A stretch of 64,000 nt of DNA from Candidatus Methylopumilus universalis (GTDB lineage: Bacteria; Pseudomonadota; Gammaproteobacteria; Burkholderiales; Methylophilaceae), in assembly GCA_945883335.1 (NCBI GenBank), contig CAMCXI010000004.1, positions 62,001 through 126,000 on the forward strand, given 5' to 3'. Shown here piece by piece: positions 47,890 through 56,667 of the stretch (its first letter is position 1; every line of letters starts with the position of its first letter). A program made the position numbers and the translations under genes. Below the pieces are notes generated by a model that had not been told where the DNA came from, made no database searches, and saw only the letters and a list, made by a program, of their open reading frames with translations.

Positions 47890-49353
47890 ATGTCCATTAC
47901 CCTAAAACAACATTTAGCAATTGCTGATGAAAAGTCATTAGCTGCCCAAACCCATCTTCTATTTGTTTTGCCGGCAACGCGTCCTGAAAACCTACCGTTT
48001 TCTGGTGCTTTAGATGCCAAGCTTAAACGGATCAATAAAAAATATAGTGACTTGAGCAAGTCTGCAGTGATGGCTGATTTGCCGAATGGCGCAGTGGCGA
48101 GCTGGCTTGTATTGGCGTCTGATCTTTCTACGTTTAAGCGCCAAACCCAATTGCGTAAAGCAATTAAGCCTTTGCTAGACGAGCATCCAAAAGCGTTAGC
48201 AATTGCAGTTTACGGCACAGAAGCTGCGCGCCATAAAGCGGCAAAAGATGCCTTTTATGTGGCAAGCGTGAATGCGGTCGAACTGCCTGAGCGTAAGAGT
48301 CAGGCTTCCAAAAAAGACAGCAAGCCTCGCCAGCTAAAATCAATTGTGATGTTTGGATGGCAGGACCCAGATGCATATTCTGGCGTTCAGGCCTTAGTTG
48401 CTGGTAGCACCTTGACGCGCACTTTAACCATGACCCCGCCAAATGAGCTTAATCCTGCACAATATCGCCATCAAATTGTTCAACTTGCAAAATCAAATGG
48501 CTGGCAGTTTAAAGAATTTGATATGCCAAAGCTGACCAAAATGGGGGCGGGTGCTTTTGTAGCCGTAGGGCAAGGTTCAGACCCACAAGATGCCGCGATT
48601 GTGCACCTTACCTATACGCCTAAGAAAGCTAAAAAACATATCGCTTTAGTGGGTAAAGGTATTTGCTTTGATACCGGCGGCCATAATCTTAAGCCGGCGA
48701 AATACATGAGCGGTATGCATGAAGACATGAATGGCTCAGCTGTTGCTTTGGGTGTGTTGCTCGCAGCGACTAAAGCTGAGTTGCCTATCAAGATTGATTG
48801 CTGGCTTGCGATTGCGCAAAACCATATTGGGCCGCTCGCTTATAAACAAAACGATGTGGTCACCGCGCTTAATGGCACCACGATTGAAATCGTCCATACC
48901 GATGCAGAAGGTCGCATGGTATTGGCTGATACCTTAACTTTAGCGTCGCGTGAAAAACCAGATTGGATGGTGGATTTCGCAACGCTCACAGGCAGCATGA
49001 TGAGCGCTTTAGGCGATCGTTATAGCGGCGTGTTAGGGAATAAGCCTGAACTGCTTTGTAAGGCTGTTGGCGTTGGCGCTGCAGTGGGTGAGCGTGTTTG
49101 TGCATTCCCATTTGATGATGACTACGATGAAGAAATTGAAAGTAGCATTGCCGATGTGAAGCAATGCACCTTGGAAGGTGGCGCTGACCATGTCCACGCC
49201 ACGCGATTTTTGGCGAAGTTTATTGAAAATGATACCCCTTGGTTGCATGTTGATTTGTCTTCATACAACCGCAAGGGTGGTTTGGGCGCTGTTGTTAGTG
49301 ACGTCAACGGCTTCGGTGTTGCGCTGACGTTTGAATTGCTCAAGCAATATTGA
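47890..49353 (+). CDS. Leucyl aminopeptidase family M17
   Basis: A 487-residue cytosolic zinc/manganese aminopeptidase. The metal and catalytic residues are in LVGKGICFDTGGHNLKP (Lys and Asp), MHEDMNGSAVALG (Asp), and HTDAEGRMVLADTLTLAS (Asp, Glu, Arg). The N-terminal half is the weakly conserved macro-like domain. The C-terminal RFLAKFIENDTPWLHVDLSS is typical. It differs in detail from PepA (for example GHNLKP), so a PepB- or M17-like paralogue is possible. Divergent from aceE. Confidence 0.88.
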   Translation: MSITLKQHLAIADEKSLAAQTHLLFVLPATRPENLPFSGALDAKLKRINKKYSDLSKSAVMADLPNGAVASWLVLASDLSTFKRQTQLRKAIKPLLDEHPKALAIAVYGTEAARHKAAKDAFYVASVNAVELPERKSQASKKDSKPRQLKSIVMFGWQDPDAYSGVQALVAGSTLTRTLTMTPPNELNPAQYRHQIVQLAKSNGWQFKEFDMPKLTKMGAGAFVAVGQGSDPQDAAIVHLTYTPKKAKKHIALVGKGICFDTGGHNLKPAKYMSGMHEDMNGSAVALGVLLAATKAELPIKIDCWLAIAQNHIGPLAYKQNDVVTALNGTTIEIVHTDAEGRMVLADTLTLASREKPDWMVDFATLTGSMMSALGDRYSGVLGNKPELLCKAVGVGAAVGERVCAFPFDDDYDEEIESSIADVKQCTLEGGADHVHATRFLAKFIENDTPWLHVDLSSYNRKGGLGAVVSDVNGFGVALTFELLKQY

Positions 49354-49460
49354 TGAAAGAATAAGGCGATGATTTATTTCTCGCGCCTGTCATCCTTTAT
49401 AAAAACGGCTCGTTAAATACTCAACTGCTAACAAAAGCAGTCATAACGAGAGGAAGAAAA

Positions 49461-50147
49461 ATGTCTTACTTGAGATTGAAGTTCGCGCTACCCGTGTTAA
49501 TGGCTTCCACAATGGCAACCCATGCGATGGCTGATGATTACTTTGATAACGCACCTGTGCTTTCAGTCACGCCGCAAGTGGAGCGCGTCAACACGCCTCG
49601 CCAAGAATGTCGAACAGAATATATAAGAGAAAGTCTTAGCAATAACTCATCGCCAGCAGGCGCCATTATTGGCGGTATTGCGGGTGGCTTGCTAGGCAGT
49701 ACCATTGGTAAAGGGGATGGAAGTATAGCGGCTGCGGCGATTGGTGCTGGAGTTGGTGCTGTGGTGGGTGACCGTATGGGCAATAATCAAACTAACGGCG
49801 TGATTGATAGTTGCGTCACGGTAGATAATTGGCAAAACGTTAGCCGTGGTTATTTAGTGACGTATCGTTATAACGGCCGTGATTTCACAACCGTGACTGA
49901 TGAAAATCCAGGCAGTACGATTAAAGTGCGTGTGGGAGTGAGTGATGCTAATCGCCCAGCCGTTCAGCCAACTAATTACACCACCTCAAGTTATTACAAC
50001 GCATCCCCGCAAGTCATCTATCGTGAGCCGCCGAGAATTTATTCTCCACCGCCTGTGGTGATTTACGGTGGTTGGAATAGTGGATATGGTAGAGGCTTTA
50101 ATCATCGCGGGTATGGTCCTAGAGGACATGATCGTCACCGTTGGTAA
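49461..50147 (+). CDS. Glycine-zipper 2TM domain outer-membrane-associated protein (SlyB/PcP-like)
   Basis: 228 residues. A signal peptide (ending MATHAMADD) is followed by a Cys-containing region and a glycine-zipper (about 67-112): AGAIIGGIAGGLLGSTIGKG and AAIGAGVGAVVGDRMGNN. A conserved CVTVDNWQNVSRGYLVTYRY segment follows, then a Tyr/Gly/Arg-rich tail with PPRIYSPPPVVIYGGW. No lipobox cysteine is evident at the cleavage site. Proteins of this kind are envelope stabilisers; no exact function is known. The ATG has an AGAGGAAG Shine-Dalgarno. Confidence 0.75.
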   Translation: MSYLRLKFALPVLMASTMATHAMADDYFDNAPVLSVTPQVERVNTPRQECRTEYIRESLSNNSSPAGAIIGGIAGGLLGSTIGKGDGSIAAAAIGAGVGAVVGDRMGNNQTNGVIDSCVTVDNWQNVSRGYLVTYRYNGRDFTTVTDENPGSTIKVRVGVSDANRPAVQPTNYTTSSYYNASPQVIYREPPRIYSPPPVVIYGGWNSGYGRGFNHRGYGPRGHDRHRW

Positions 50148-50166
50148 CATATCGGATTGACAAAGG

Positions 50167-50189
50167 AGCCGCTTAACTGCGGCTTTTTT
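50167..50189 (+). terminator. Intrinsic terminator after the glycine-zipper gene
   Basis: AGCCGC, loop TTAACT, GCGGCT then six T. The T-tract runs into the stop codon of the convergent CYTH gene. Confidence 0.75.
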
Positions 50190-51186
50190 ATTGATGCAAC
50201 CAAGCGCCTAGGCTCAGTAATATTCTTTGATAACGCTGACCATTCAAAATAGCGTTGAGATTTTGATAAGCGAAGTTATCGCAAGGCGAAATTAAGAACT
50301 GCGCCAACCATTCCAAATCTTGAATAATGTTCAGCGTGTCTTTATCCGTTGCGCGAAAGCCGCTATAAGCCAACGCGCTTGCTAGGCGACTATTGGCAAG
50401 CTTCATGTGATAAACCGCTGGCGTGTGATTGACCTTTTTCAAGATTTCTTGATTATCTTGCATGCTAGTCAGCGCTTCTTGCATGATTTGTTTGGTGGTT
50501 GGCGGCGACTTAAAGCGCTTGATGTTCATGGCCTGTGCATGTGTTTTAATCAAAGGCTTGGGCCGCAAATAACGATAGCCCATTTGCGCTTTACTGCCGT
50601 TCTCAATGCTCATGGGAATGTCTTGCTGAAGGGCCAAAGCAAGTTCAAAGAGGTGATAAGTATTGCCTTGTTTGAGTTCGATCTCTAACTCTTGAATCGG
50701 ACAAATATGCTCACAAGCTTTTTCTGTCGAGCTTTTGAGGTCGCCAATATCCGCAGAAACTTCAATCACCGAACCATCAGGATAGTTGATCAGCCAATCG
50801 GTACGAACGACATCCACGATGAATACCGGCTTTAGTGCCTCTCTTAGCTTAATATCGGAAAATATATTGGCTAAATGCGGCTCGGTAATTTTATTAAAAT
50901 CCGGTTCGTTTCGGGTGAGCAAATCTTCCCACTCTAAACGCTGATGCAAGCCCCCCACAGATTGCCCGGTACTTTTAATGGCCTGAAACCAACCGCCAGA
51001 CATACTGCGGACACGCATATTAAGGCCGGCATCTAACAATGCGAAATCAGGGGTGTCGTAATAAATGCTCACCAGCTTGCGCGTCCAAGGCGCCTCAATT
51101 AAACGCTCGGTAATGGCAGGGTGATTGTTTAAGAGTGGTGCGCTAGATTCGTCAATGCGAAGCTTGAGTTCGATTTCGTTGGCCAT
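50188..51186 (-). CDS. CYTH domain / short CHAD domain protein (triphosphatase family)
   Basis: 332 residues. The N-terminal CYTH domain (about 1-195) starts with the ExExK motif in MANEIELKLRIDES and has the metal/phosphate ligands in YYDTPDFALLDAGLNMRVR and ELEIELKQG. The C-terminal part (about 220-332) is a CHAD domain with the basic YHMKLANSRLASALAYSG-like stretch, but it is shorter than in E. coli YgiF (433 residues). The enzyme probably hydrolyses inorganic triphosphate or binds polyphosphate. sixA lies upstream in the same direction. Confidence 0.8.
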   Translation of the reverse strand: MANEIELKLRIDESSAPLLNNHPAITERLIEAPWTRKLVSIYYDTPDFALLDAGLNMRVRSMSGGWFQAIKSTGQSVGGLHQRLEWEDLLTRNEPDFNKITEPHLANIFSDIKLREALKPVFIVDVVRTDWLINYPDGSVIEVSADIGDLKSSTEKACEHICPIQELEIELKQGNTYHLFELALALQQDIPMSIENGSKAQMGYRYLRPKPLIKTHAQAMNIKRFKSPPTTKQIMQEALTSMQDNQEILKKVNHTPAVYHMKLANSRLASALAYSGFRATDKDTLNIIQDLEWLAQFLISPCDNFAYQNLNAILNGQRYQRILLSLGAWLHQ

Positions 51187-51240
51187 GGCTTGCTATGGTG
51201 GTTTACGGGGGTGCGCTAAGATTTTAAATTAATTAAAAGC

Positions 51241-51693
51241 TTAAAGCATGTCAGGTGAAATCACAGCGCGAATAATCGCTTGCTCATCTTCTGCGCGGAT
51301 GCGGCTTGCGATCCACCAAATCGACGCTTTTTTGACGCACCAAAAGTGGGTTTTGCGCGTCATTGCAATGGCGGCAGCCACCCCTAATGTTGGCTGATGC
51401 CCGACAATTAACACGGAGCCTTTACTCGTATCCCAATTGGCTGCTTTGAGTAAATCTTGAGGAGAGCCGCCAGGTGCAATTTCAGGAAGTGTTGTAAAAG
51501 GGAGATCAAGGGCATTAGCCGTTTGCTGAGCACGTTTTGCTGGGCTCACCAAGATCTGGGTATCTTTAGGCAAACGAGGTTTGAGCCAGGCCGCCATTTT
51601 CTTGGCTTGCTCATGGCCTTTTTCTGTGAGGGCACGCTCATGATCAGGGTAGCCGTCTTCCGCCTCAGCATGACGCCATAAAATTAGTTCCAT
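51241..51693 (-). CDS. sixA: Phosphohistidine phosphatase SixA
   Basis: About 150 residues from the ATG at 51693 (MELILWRHAEAEDGYPDHER); seven further in-frame residues upstream are not needed. The RHG catalytic motif is LWRHAEAEDG; the second conserved His is in VLIVGHQPTLGVAAAI. SixA dephosphorylates histidine-phosphotransfer proteins such as ArcB and PtsO/NPr in E. coli. The neighbour is a CYTH/CHAD protein, a common pairing in phosphate-related loci. Confidence 0.85.
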   Translation of the reverse strand: MELILWRHAEAEDGYPDHERALTEKGHEQAKKMAAWLKPRLPKDTQILVSPAKRAQQTANALDLPFTTLPEIAPGGSPQDLLKAANWDTSKGSVLIVGHQPTLGVAAAIAMTRKTHFWCVKKASIWWIASRIRAEDEQAIIRAVISPDML

Positions 51694-51812
51694 GGATGGG
51701 ATTAAATCCGTCAAATGTATGTGAAAATAGTATAGCGAAATGTAATTTTTTCAAAGTCATTTATGGCCTGTCTGACCCACCAATACTTTGTTTTGAGTAG
51801 TTAGTTTTAGAA

Positions 51813-52790
51813 ATGAGTGATGATTTGAATCTTGATGTTTATTTTCCCCGGTTTGGGCAATATTTACTGAGCGGCGATGACGCTCAAGCTTTGACTAAAC
51901 TATGCGCTGTCGGCGCATGGGAGAAAGATCCCGAGCATGCCCTTGAGGCTAGCCTATGCAAGCAGTTTGGGATAAAAAAGCAGGCTGATTGGCCTGTGGC
52001 ACCACTCGCCTTGTTGGGCGAAGAAGCCCAGCAAGCGGTTGGCTATTGGTTCGTCGTGCATCCTGTTCACTTTGTGTTGCAACGGGATTACTTTACGCTG
52101 GGTGATGCAGTGCCCTTAAATGCGATGGAAGCTGAGTTATTAGCGGCGGCGCTTAATCAACACTTCACCCAAGATGGCTTGCGATTCGTGACGAGTAAGA
52201 CTAGCGATTTTTTATATCTCCATGTGAATGATGAGGTGGATGTCAGCACTTATTCGCTTTCCGAAGCCATGGGGCGAGATGTTGGCAAGTATATGCCGCA
52301 TGGTAAGCATGGCATGAAATTTCAGGCTTTGCTGAACGAAGTGCAAATGCTATTGCACGACCATCCCATTAACCAAGCGCTCGAAAAGCGAGGCTTATTG
52401 GCGGTGAATAGCCTTTGGCTTTCTGGCGGTGGATGCTTTGAGGCAATCAATCCGTCAGCGCAAACACCAGCCTTTCAACTCTTTGCGAATGATGCGTTGA
52501 GTGCGGGCTTGGCAAAGTGGTCTGGGGTTTCTAGTGCCTTAGTGAAAGACTATGCGTCATTTAAATTAGTAGGCGATGGATTGATGGTGGTGGCTAACAA
52601 TCGTGACCTAGAAAGCGATTGGTTTGCACCAATGCTTAAAAGTCTCAAGCAAGAAGAGCTTGACACCTTGCGTTGTCATTTTGATGTGCATGGCATGACG
52701 TTTACGCTTCACCTGAAACCCCGCGATACGTGGAAGTTTTGGCGGAAACTAAATCCAATCACTAGCTATTTTAATTTGGTAAACAATTAA
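51813..52790 (+). CDS. RpfE-like protein (phosphoglycerate-mutase-related), upstream of recJ
   Basis: 325 residues with no signal peptide or membrane helix. SEAMGRDVGKYMPHGKHGMK and VNSLWLSGGGCFEAI are the recognisable conserved blocks of the RpfE family, first named from the Xanthomonas rpf region where rpfE also lies next to recJ. Some databases link it to cofactor-independent phosphoglycerate mutases. The biochemical role is unknown. It ends 2 nt before the recJ start, so they share one transcript. Confidence 0.7.
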   Translation: MSDDLNLDVYFPRFGQYLLSGDDAQALTKLCAVGAWEKDPEHALEASLCKQFGIKKQADWPVAPLALLGEEAQQAVGYWFVVHPVHFVLQRDYFTLGDAVPLNAMEAELLAAALNQHFTQDGLRFVTSKTSDFLYLHVNDEVDVSTYSLSEAMGRDVGKYMPHGKHGMKFQALLNEVQMLLHDHPINQALEKRGLLAVNSLWLSGGGCFEAINPSAQTPAFQLFANDALSAGLAKWSGVSSALVKDYASFKLVGDGLMVVANNRDLESDWFAPMLKSLKQEELDTLRCHFDVHGMTFTLHLKPRDTWKFWRKLNPITSYFNLVNN

Positions 52791-52792
52791 GC

Positions 52793-54499
52793 ATGGCAAA
52801 TATTGTTCGACGACCTTTTAATCCAGATGCCGCAGAATCGCTAAGTAAAGAGGGCGTCATGCCAATCTTGGCTAGGGTGCTATCTGCACGTGGCATTCAT
52901 CAATCCGCACAGCTCGATGTTTCGCTCGCTAAACTCATTCCGCCTGAGCAGCTCACCAATGCACCACAAATGGCCGTTTTGTTGGCAGACGCGATTACAC
53001 AAAAGCAGTCTTTGCTGGTGGTCGGAGATTACGATTGTGATGGTGCGACAGCCACGGCAGTGGCCATAAGAGGCTTGCGAAGCATGGGTGCCCAAGTGGA
53101 TTATCTGGTGCCGAATCGCTTTGAGTATGGCTATGGCTTAACGCCTGAAATTGTTGAGCTGGCTGCTGAACGCAAACCAGACATCATTATTACCGTGGAT
53201 AACGGCATCGCAAGTGTGGATGGGGTGGCAAAAGCTAATAGCTTAGGGATTCAAGTGCTGGTGACCGACCACCATTTACCCGGTGATGAGAGGCCAGATG
53301 CAACTTGCATGGTGAATCCTAACCAGCATGGATGCGACTTTCCAAGTAAAAACTTAGCTGGGGTTGGTGTCATTTTTTATGTGATGTTGGCACTGCGTGC
53401 CGAGCTAAGAGCCCGCGGCGCTTTTGCTGATAAGCCTGAGCCAAATTTAACCGAGCTGCTTGATATTGTGGCACTCGGCACTGTGGCTGATTTGGTGAAG
53501 CTTGATGATAACAACCGCATTTTGGTGGAACAGGGCCTGCGCCGAATTCGGGCTGGCAAAGCTTGTGCAGCAATACGTGCTTTGTTAAAGCTCGCAGGGC
53601 GCGATGCCTTAAAAGCCAATGCGCAAGATTTAGGATTTAGTGTTGGGCCAAGGCTCAATGCGGCAGGGCGACTAGATGATATGGCGCTTGGCATTGCTTG
53701 TTTAATTTCGGATGATGAAATCGAAGCCACGGTGATGGCGCAGCGTTTACACACCATGAATTTAGAACGTCGCGCGATTGAAGCGGATATGCAAGAAGCG
53801 GCCAACATTTCTTTGGATGAAGTGGATGTGAGCGGGCAGTTTAGTTTAAGTATTTTTGAGCCAGATTGGCATCAGGGCGTGATTGGTATTTTGGCCTCGC
53901 GTGTTAAAGAGCAATATCATCGCCCTGTGATTGCCTTTGCAAAGGGGAGTGATGGCACATTAAAAGGTTCAGGCAGGTCGATTAAAGGCTTACATTTAAG
54001 AGATGCTTTGGATTTAGTATCTAAACGTCATCCAGATTTAATTCTAAAATTTGGTGGTCATGCGATGGCCGCTGGACTCACCATCTCACAACATGGTTTT
54101 GATGCCTTCAAGCAAGCCTTTGAAGAGGTTGCTTCCAGTTTACTCACGCCTGCTGATTTGGACGCTGAGATTGAAACTGATGGTTCATTAGCCCCGCATG
54201 AAGTAGATTGGGACGTTGCCGTCGCACTTGATAAACAAGTCTGGGGGCAAGGCTTCCCAGCGCCTTTATTTCGTGATGAGTTTATTGTGAAGTTGCAAAA
54301 AGTAGTGGGCGAGCGTCATTTGAAATTGTCTCTGCAAAAGGCTGATGACCCTACAGGCCGCATGATTGATGCGATTTATTTTCAGCAAGCCATATTCTTG
54401 CCGACTAAGGTGCATCTGGTTTATGAGTTACAAACCAATGAATTTAACGGCCGCCAAAGCGTGCAGCTGAATGTGCGGCACTGCATTCCCACGGAGTAG
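52793..54499 (+). CDS. recJ: Single-stranded-DNA-specific exonuclease RecJ
   Basis: A 568-residue 5'-3' exonuclease for recombination and mismatch repair. DHH-family motifs are LLVVGDYDCDGATATAVAIR (I), IIITVDNGIAS (II), LVTDHHLPGD (III, DHH), VNPNQHGCDFPSKNLAGVGV and LDIVALGTVADLV (IV). The DHHA1 region has LKFGGHAMAAGLTI. Full length; motifs intact. Confidence 0.95.
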   Translation: MANIVRRPFNPDAAESLSKEGVMPILARVLSARGIHQSAQLDVSLAKLIPPEQLTNAPQMAVLLADAITQKQSLLVVGDYDCDGATATAVAIRGLRSMGAQVDYLVPNRFEYGYGLTPEIVELAAERKPDIIITVDNGIASVDGVAKANSLGIQVLVTDHHLPGDERPDATCMVNPNQHGCDFPSKNLAGVGVIFYVMLALRAELRARGAFADKPEPNLTELLDIVALGTVADLVKLDDNNRILVEQGLRRIRAGKACAAIRALLKLAGRDALKANAQDLGFSVGPRLNAAGRLDDMALGIACLISDDEIEATVMAQRLHTMNLERRAIEADMQEAANISLDEVDVSGQFSLSIFEPDWHQGVIGILASRVKEQYHRPVIAFAKGSDGTLKGSGRSIKGLHLRDALDLVSKRHPDLILKFGGHAMAAGLTISQHGFDAFKQAFEEVASSLLTPADLDAEIETDGSLAPHEVDWDVAVALDKQVWGQGFPAPLFRDEFIVKLQKVVGERHLKLSLQKADDPTGRMIDAIYFQQAIFLPTKVHLVYELQTNEFNGRQSVQLNVRHCIPTE

Positions 54500-54574
54500 T
54501 CTGCATTCATTAATACGCCTTGAGTAATAGGGTCTGCAAGCGTAAAATTCGCGTCAAATTTATAGGGTTCAAAT

Positions 54575-55336
54575 ATGCGTCGTAGGCTGGTAGTAGCGAA
54601 TTGGAAAATGCATGGGTCAATTGCCCGGAATCAGCAATTGTTTGAAGCATTCAAACAAAAGTTGGCGCACATTAATAACATCGATTTTGCGGTTTGCGTG
54701 CCATATCCGTATTTATTCCAAGCGCAAGTTGTGCTCGGCGGCACTAATATCGCCTGGGGTGCACAGAACGTCGCTAAGTATCCTGTCGGAGCCTATACCG
54801 GTGAAGTGGCAGCGAGTATGCTTAAAGACTTTGATGCGACTTACGTCATCCTTGGGCACTCTGAGCGCAGCACGGCGTATTGCGAAAGCGGAGAAAATAT
54901 TGCCGCAAAATTTGTGACCGCAAAAAATGCAGGTCTCACGCCTATTTTGTGTGTGGGTGAAACGTTACAAGAACGTGAAGCGGGCATGGAACAGCAAGTG
55001 GTGGCAGAGCAGCTGGACGCATTACTACTTAGCCAGGGCGGCGCTGTTTTTGAAAATGCGGTCGTTTCCTATGAGCCAATATGGGCGATTGGCACAGGCT
55101 TAAGCGCAACGCCAGAGCAAGCACAAGCCATGCATGAGTTCATTCGTAGCCGCATTGCAGGTTACGATGCTAAGGCCGCAAGTAGCTTGCGCATCCTCTA
55201 TGGGGGTAGCGTAAATCCCGTAAATGCGTCACAATTGCTAGTTATGCAAGATATTGACGGTGGCCTCATTGGACGCTGTTCATTAGATGCGAACGATTTT
55301 GAAAAAATTTGTCTTGCTGCAGCGTCTGTTGTTTAA
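54575..55336 (+). CDS. tpiA: Triosephosphate isomerase
   Basis: A 253-residue TIM barrel converting dihydroxyacetone phosphate and glyceraldehyde 3-phosphate. The Lys is in [10 protein letters not shown], the catalytic His in [10 protein letters not shown], and the Glu in [13 protein letters not shown]; the phosphate loop is [11 protein letters not shown]. It precedes secG by 45 nt, the usual order in many proteobacteria. Confidence 0.96.
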   Translation: MRRRLVVANWKMHGSIARNQQLFEAFKQKLAHINNIDFAVCVPYPYLFQAQVVLGGTNIAWGAQNVAKYPVGAYTGEVAASMLKDFDATYVILGHSERSTAYCESGENIAAKFVTAKNAGLTPILCVGETLQEREAGMEQQVVAEQLDALLLSQGGAVFENAVVSYEPIWAIGTGLSATPEQAQAMHEFIRSRIAGYDAKAASSLRILYGGSVNPVNASQLLVMQDIDGGLIGRCSLDANDFEKICLAAASVV

Positions 55337-55381
55337 TTAAAGCGACATTAGCCAGTAAGCGTTTTCGGAAAATAAGAGATC

Positions 55382-55696
55382 ATGGAAAATTTAGTTACAG
55401 TCATTCACGTATTAGCAGCGGCAGGTGTTATTGGCTTGGTCCTATTGCAGCATGGCAAAGGTGCTGATATGGGGGCAGCTTTTGGTAGCGGCACATCGGG
55501 CAGTCTTTTTGGCGTGAGCGGCGCATCAAACTTTATGAGCCGCGCAACCGCAATTTGCGTTGCAGTGTTTTTTACAACAAGCCTAACACTTGCTTATATG
55601 TCTGGTCACCGTTCTGACCGTGTGAGCGTTGTCAAAACAATCACCACTGAGCAAGCGGCTAAAAAAGCACCAGCAAGCAAAGAAGTACCTCAGTAA
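55382..55696 (+). CDS. secG: Preprotein translocase subunit SecG
   Basis: A 104-residue inner-membrane protein with two helices (about 3-20 and 55-75) linked by the conserved VLLQHGKGADMGAAFGSG and SGSLFGVSGASNFMSR. It supports SecYE-driven export. The tail is Lys/Ala/Thr-rich. The tRNA-Leu gene begins 13 nt after its stop. Confidence 0.92.
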   Translation: MENLVTVIHVLAAAGVIGLVLLQHGKGADMGAAFGSGTSGSLFGVSGASNFMSRATAICVAVFFTTSLTLAYMSGHRSDRVSVVKTITTEQAAKKAPASKEVPQ

Positions 55697-55709
55697 TCTA
55701 AAGCTTTAA

Positions 55710-55794
55710 GCGGCTGTGGTGGAATTGGTAGACACGCCATCTTGAGGGGGTGGTGACGAAAGTCGTGAGAGTTCGAGTCTCTCCAGCCGCACCA
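55710..55794 (+). tRNA. tRNA-Leu (anticodon GAG)
   Basis: 85 nt including an encoded CCA. The acceptor stem GCGGCTG pairs with CAGCCGC; the anticodon arm is CCATC, loop TTGAGGG, GGTGG with the anticodon GAG at 55744-55746; a long class II variable arm follows; the T arm is GAGAG-TTCGAGT-CTCTC. The gene is intact and marks the start of an accessory region. Confidence 0.95.
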
Positions 55795-55807
55795 ATACAT
55801 TAGTAAC

Positions 55808-56146
55808 TTACTTATTCGATTCGTTATTTTTTCCGTAAGTGCTGTCGTGATCGGGAGAAATGATTTGTAGCCTCATAAAATCGCTATCTCTAAAGGCGAC
55901 AGCTCTTCTGGATTGAGAAATGCGAATGGAGTAAATGGCATCAATTCCCTTTGGCGCTTTTACACTAAGAATTTTTCCCCGCCTCAACCCCTTGTCTCTA
56001 TAAGCCTGTCCCCAGTTCATTTGTCTGATTTTTTTGAGTGTTTCAATCGCTGCATGTCGATCAGTTTTCTGAAGATAAAATAGATGATCTTGAAAGGTGG
56101 GATTGTTCAAATCCAGCCTTACCTTAGCATCGGTATTACTTGCCAT
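55808..56146 (-). CDS. Putative toxin of a type II toxin-antitoxin pair (RelE/ParE-like)
   Basis: A 112-residue basic protein. The pattern FQDHLFYLQKTDRHAAIETL, then WGQAYRDKGLRRGKILS and AIYSIRISQSRRAVAFRDSD, fits a small RelE-superfamily fold (helices, then beta-strands with Arg/Tyr). The final ISPDHDSTYG is typical of HigB/RelE-like translation toxins. It overlaps the upstream small gene by 11 nt, as toxins overlap antitoxins. It lies 13 nt from tRNA-Leu, in the opposite direction. The family was assigned by eye. Confidence 0.6.
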   Translation of the reverse strand: MASNTDAKVRLDLNNPTFQDHLFYLQKTDRHAAIETLKKIRQMNWGQAYRDKGLRRGKILSVKAPKGIDAIYSIRISQSRRAVAFRDSDFMRLQIISPDHDSTYGKNNESNK

Positions 56147-56426
56147 CTCGGCTCAATGATTCAAAGGCTTGATTAAGATTGGTCTCTTGGGCTGGGGTTT
56201 TTAGTGACCAATTCAGCGCTTTCTTCAGTTCACTAGATGCTTTAAAGTCATGCATCCAGCGCTCGTTATCAGGAATCACAGACGCAGTTCTAAGTAACCA
56301 AACACCAGGCTCCAGCTCTTCAATCAAAATTTGACGACTAGCAAATTGTTTACCTATGGATATTTGGCCGTTGGCGCCGACGACTTTGACAGCCGTTGGG
56401 TATGTAAGATTACTTGCCATCTTCAT
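56136..56426 (-). CDS. Putative antitoxin (AbrB/SpoVT-like N-terminus)
   Basis: A 96-residue protein. AVKVVGANGQISIGKQFASR resembles the swapped-hairpin DNA-binding domain of AbrB-type antitoxins, and the helical C-terminus (RWMHDFKASSELKKALNW) would bind the partner. It is first in a two-gene leftward operon and has a perfect palindrome at 56448-56470 over its promoter, which fits autoregulation. Confidence 0.6.
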   Translation of the reverse strand: MKMASNLTYPTAVKVVGANGQISIGKQFASRQILIEELEPGVWLLRTASVIPDNERWMHDFKASSELKKALNWSLKTPAQETNLNQAFESLSRDGK

Positions 56427-56447
56427 TCCTTTTTGGGAATGATTAAA

Positions 56448-56486
56448 TTCCTAATACGGTATATTAGGAAAATACAAAGTCAACAA
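56448..56486 (-). promoter_or_regulatory. Promoter and operator palindrome of the 56.4-kb TA operon
   Basis: The perfect palindrome TTCCTAATA-N5-TATTAGGAA (56448-56470) covers the -10. On the minus strand, TTGTTG (56486-56481) is followed after 17 nt by TATACC (56463-56458). The operator ends 21 nt before the antitoxin start. Confidence 0.7.
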
Positions 56487-56518
56487 AATAAATGTAATAT
56501 GAGATTTAATTTTTAAAT

Positions 56519-56667
56519 TTACGAATAAAAATTCTCATGTGTGCCTTGACCCATTGAGATAGCTTGGTCTTTAACGCGATCCAACATGCGGGCTAATGAA
56601 AGTAGTTGTGCGTGTGAACGATTTTCAGCGTCGACATGTTATTTGATATCTTCATGCGGAAAAACAT
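56519..56667 (-). pseudogene. Remnant of a small ORF after the single-strand annealing protein gene
   Basis: An ATG overlaps the stop of the upstream gene (TAATG at 56669-56665). Its frame is lost after 24 codons, but with a one-base shift and one internal TAA (56641-56639) a coding-like tail can be read: HVDAENRSHAQLLSLARM, then LDRVKDQAISMGQGTHENFY, ending at 56519. The original would have been about 48 residues. No family recognised. The remaining bases between 56427 and 56518 hold only the TA promoter and operator. Confidence 0.4.
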
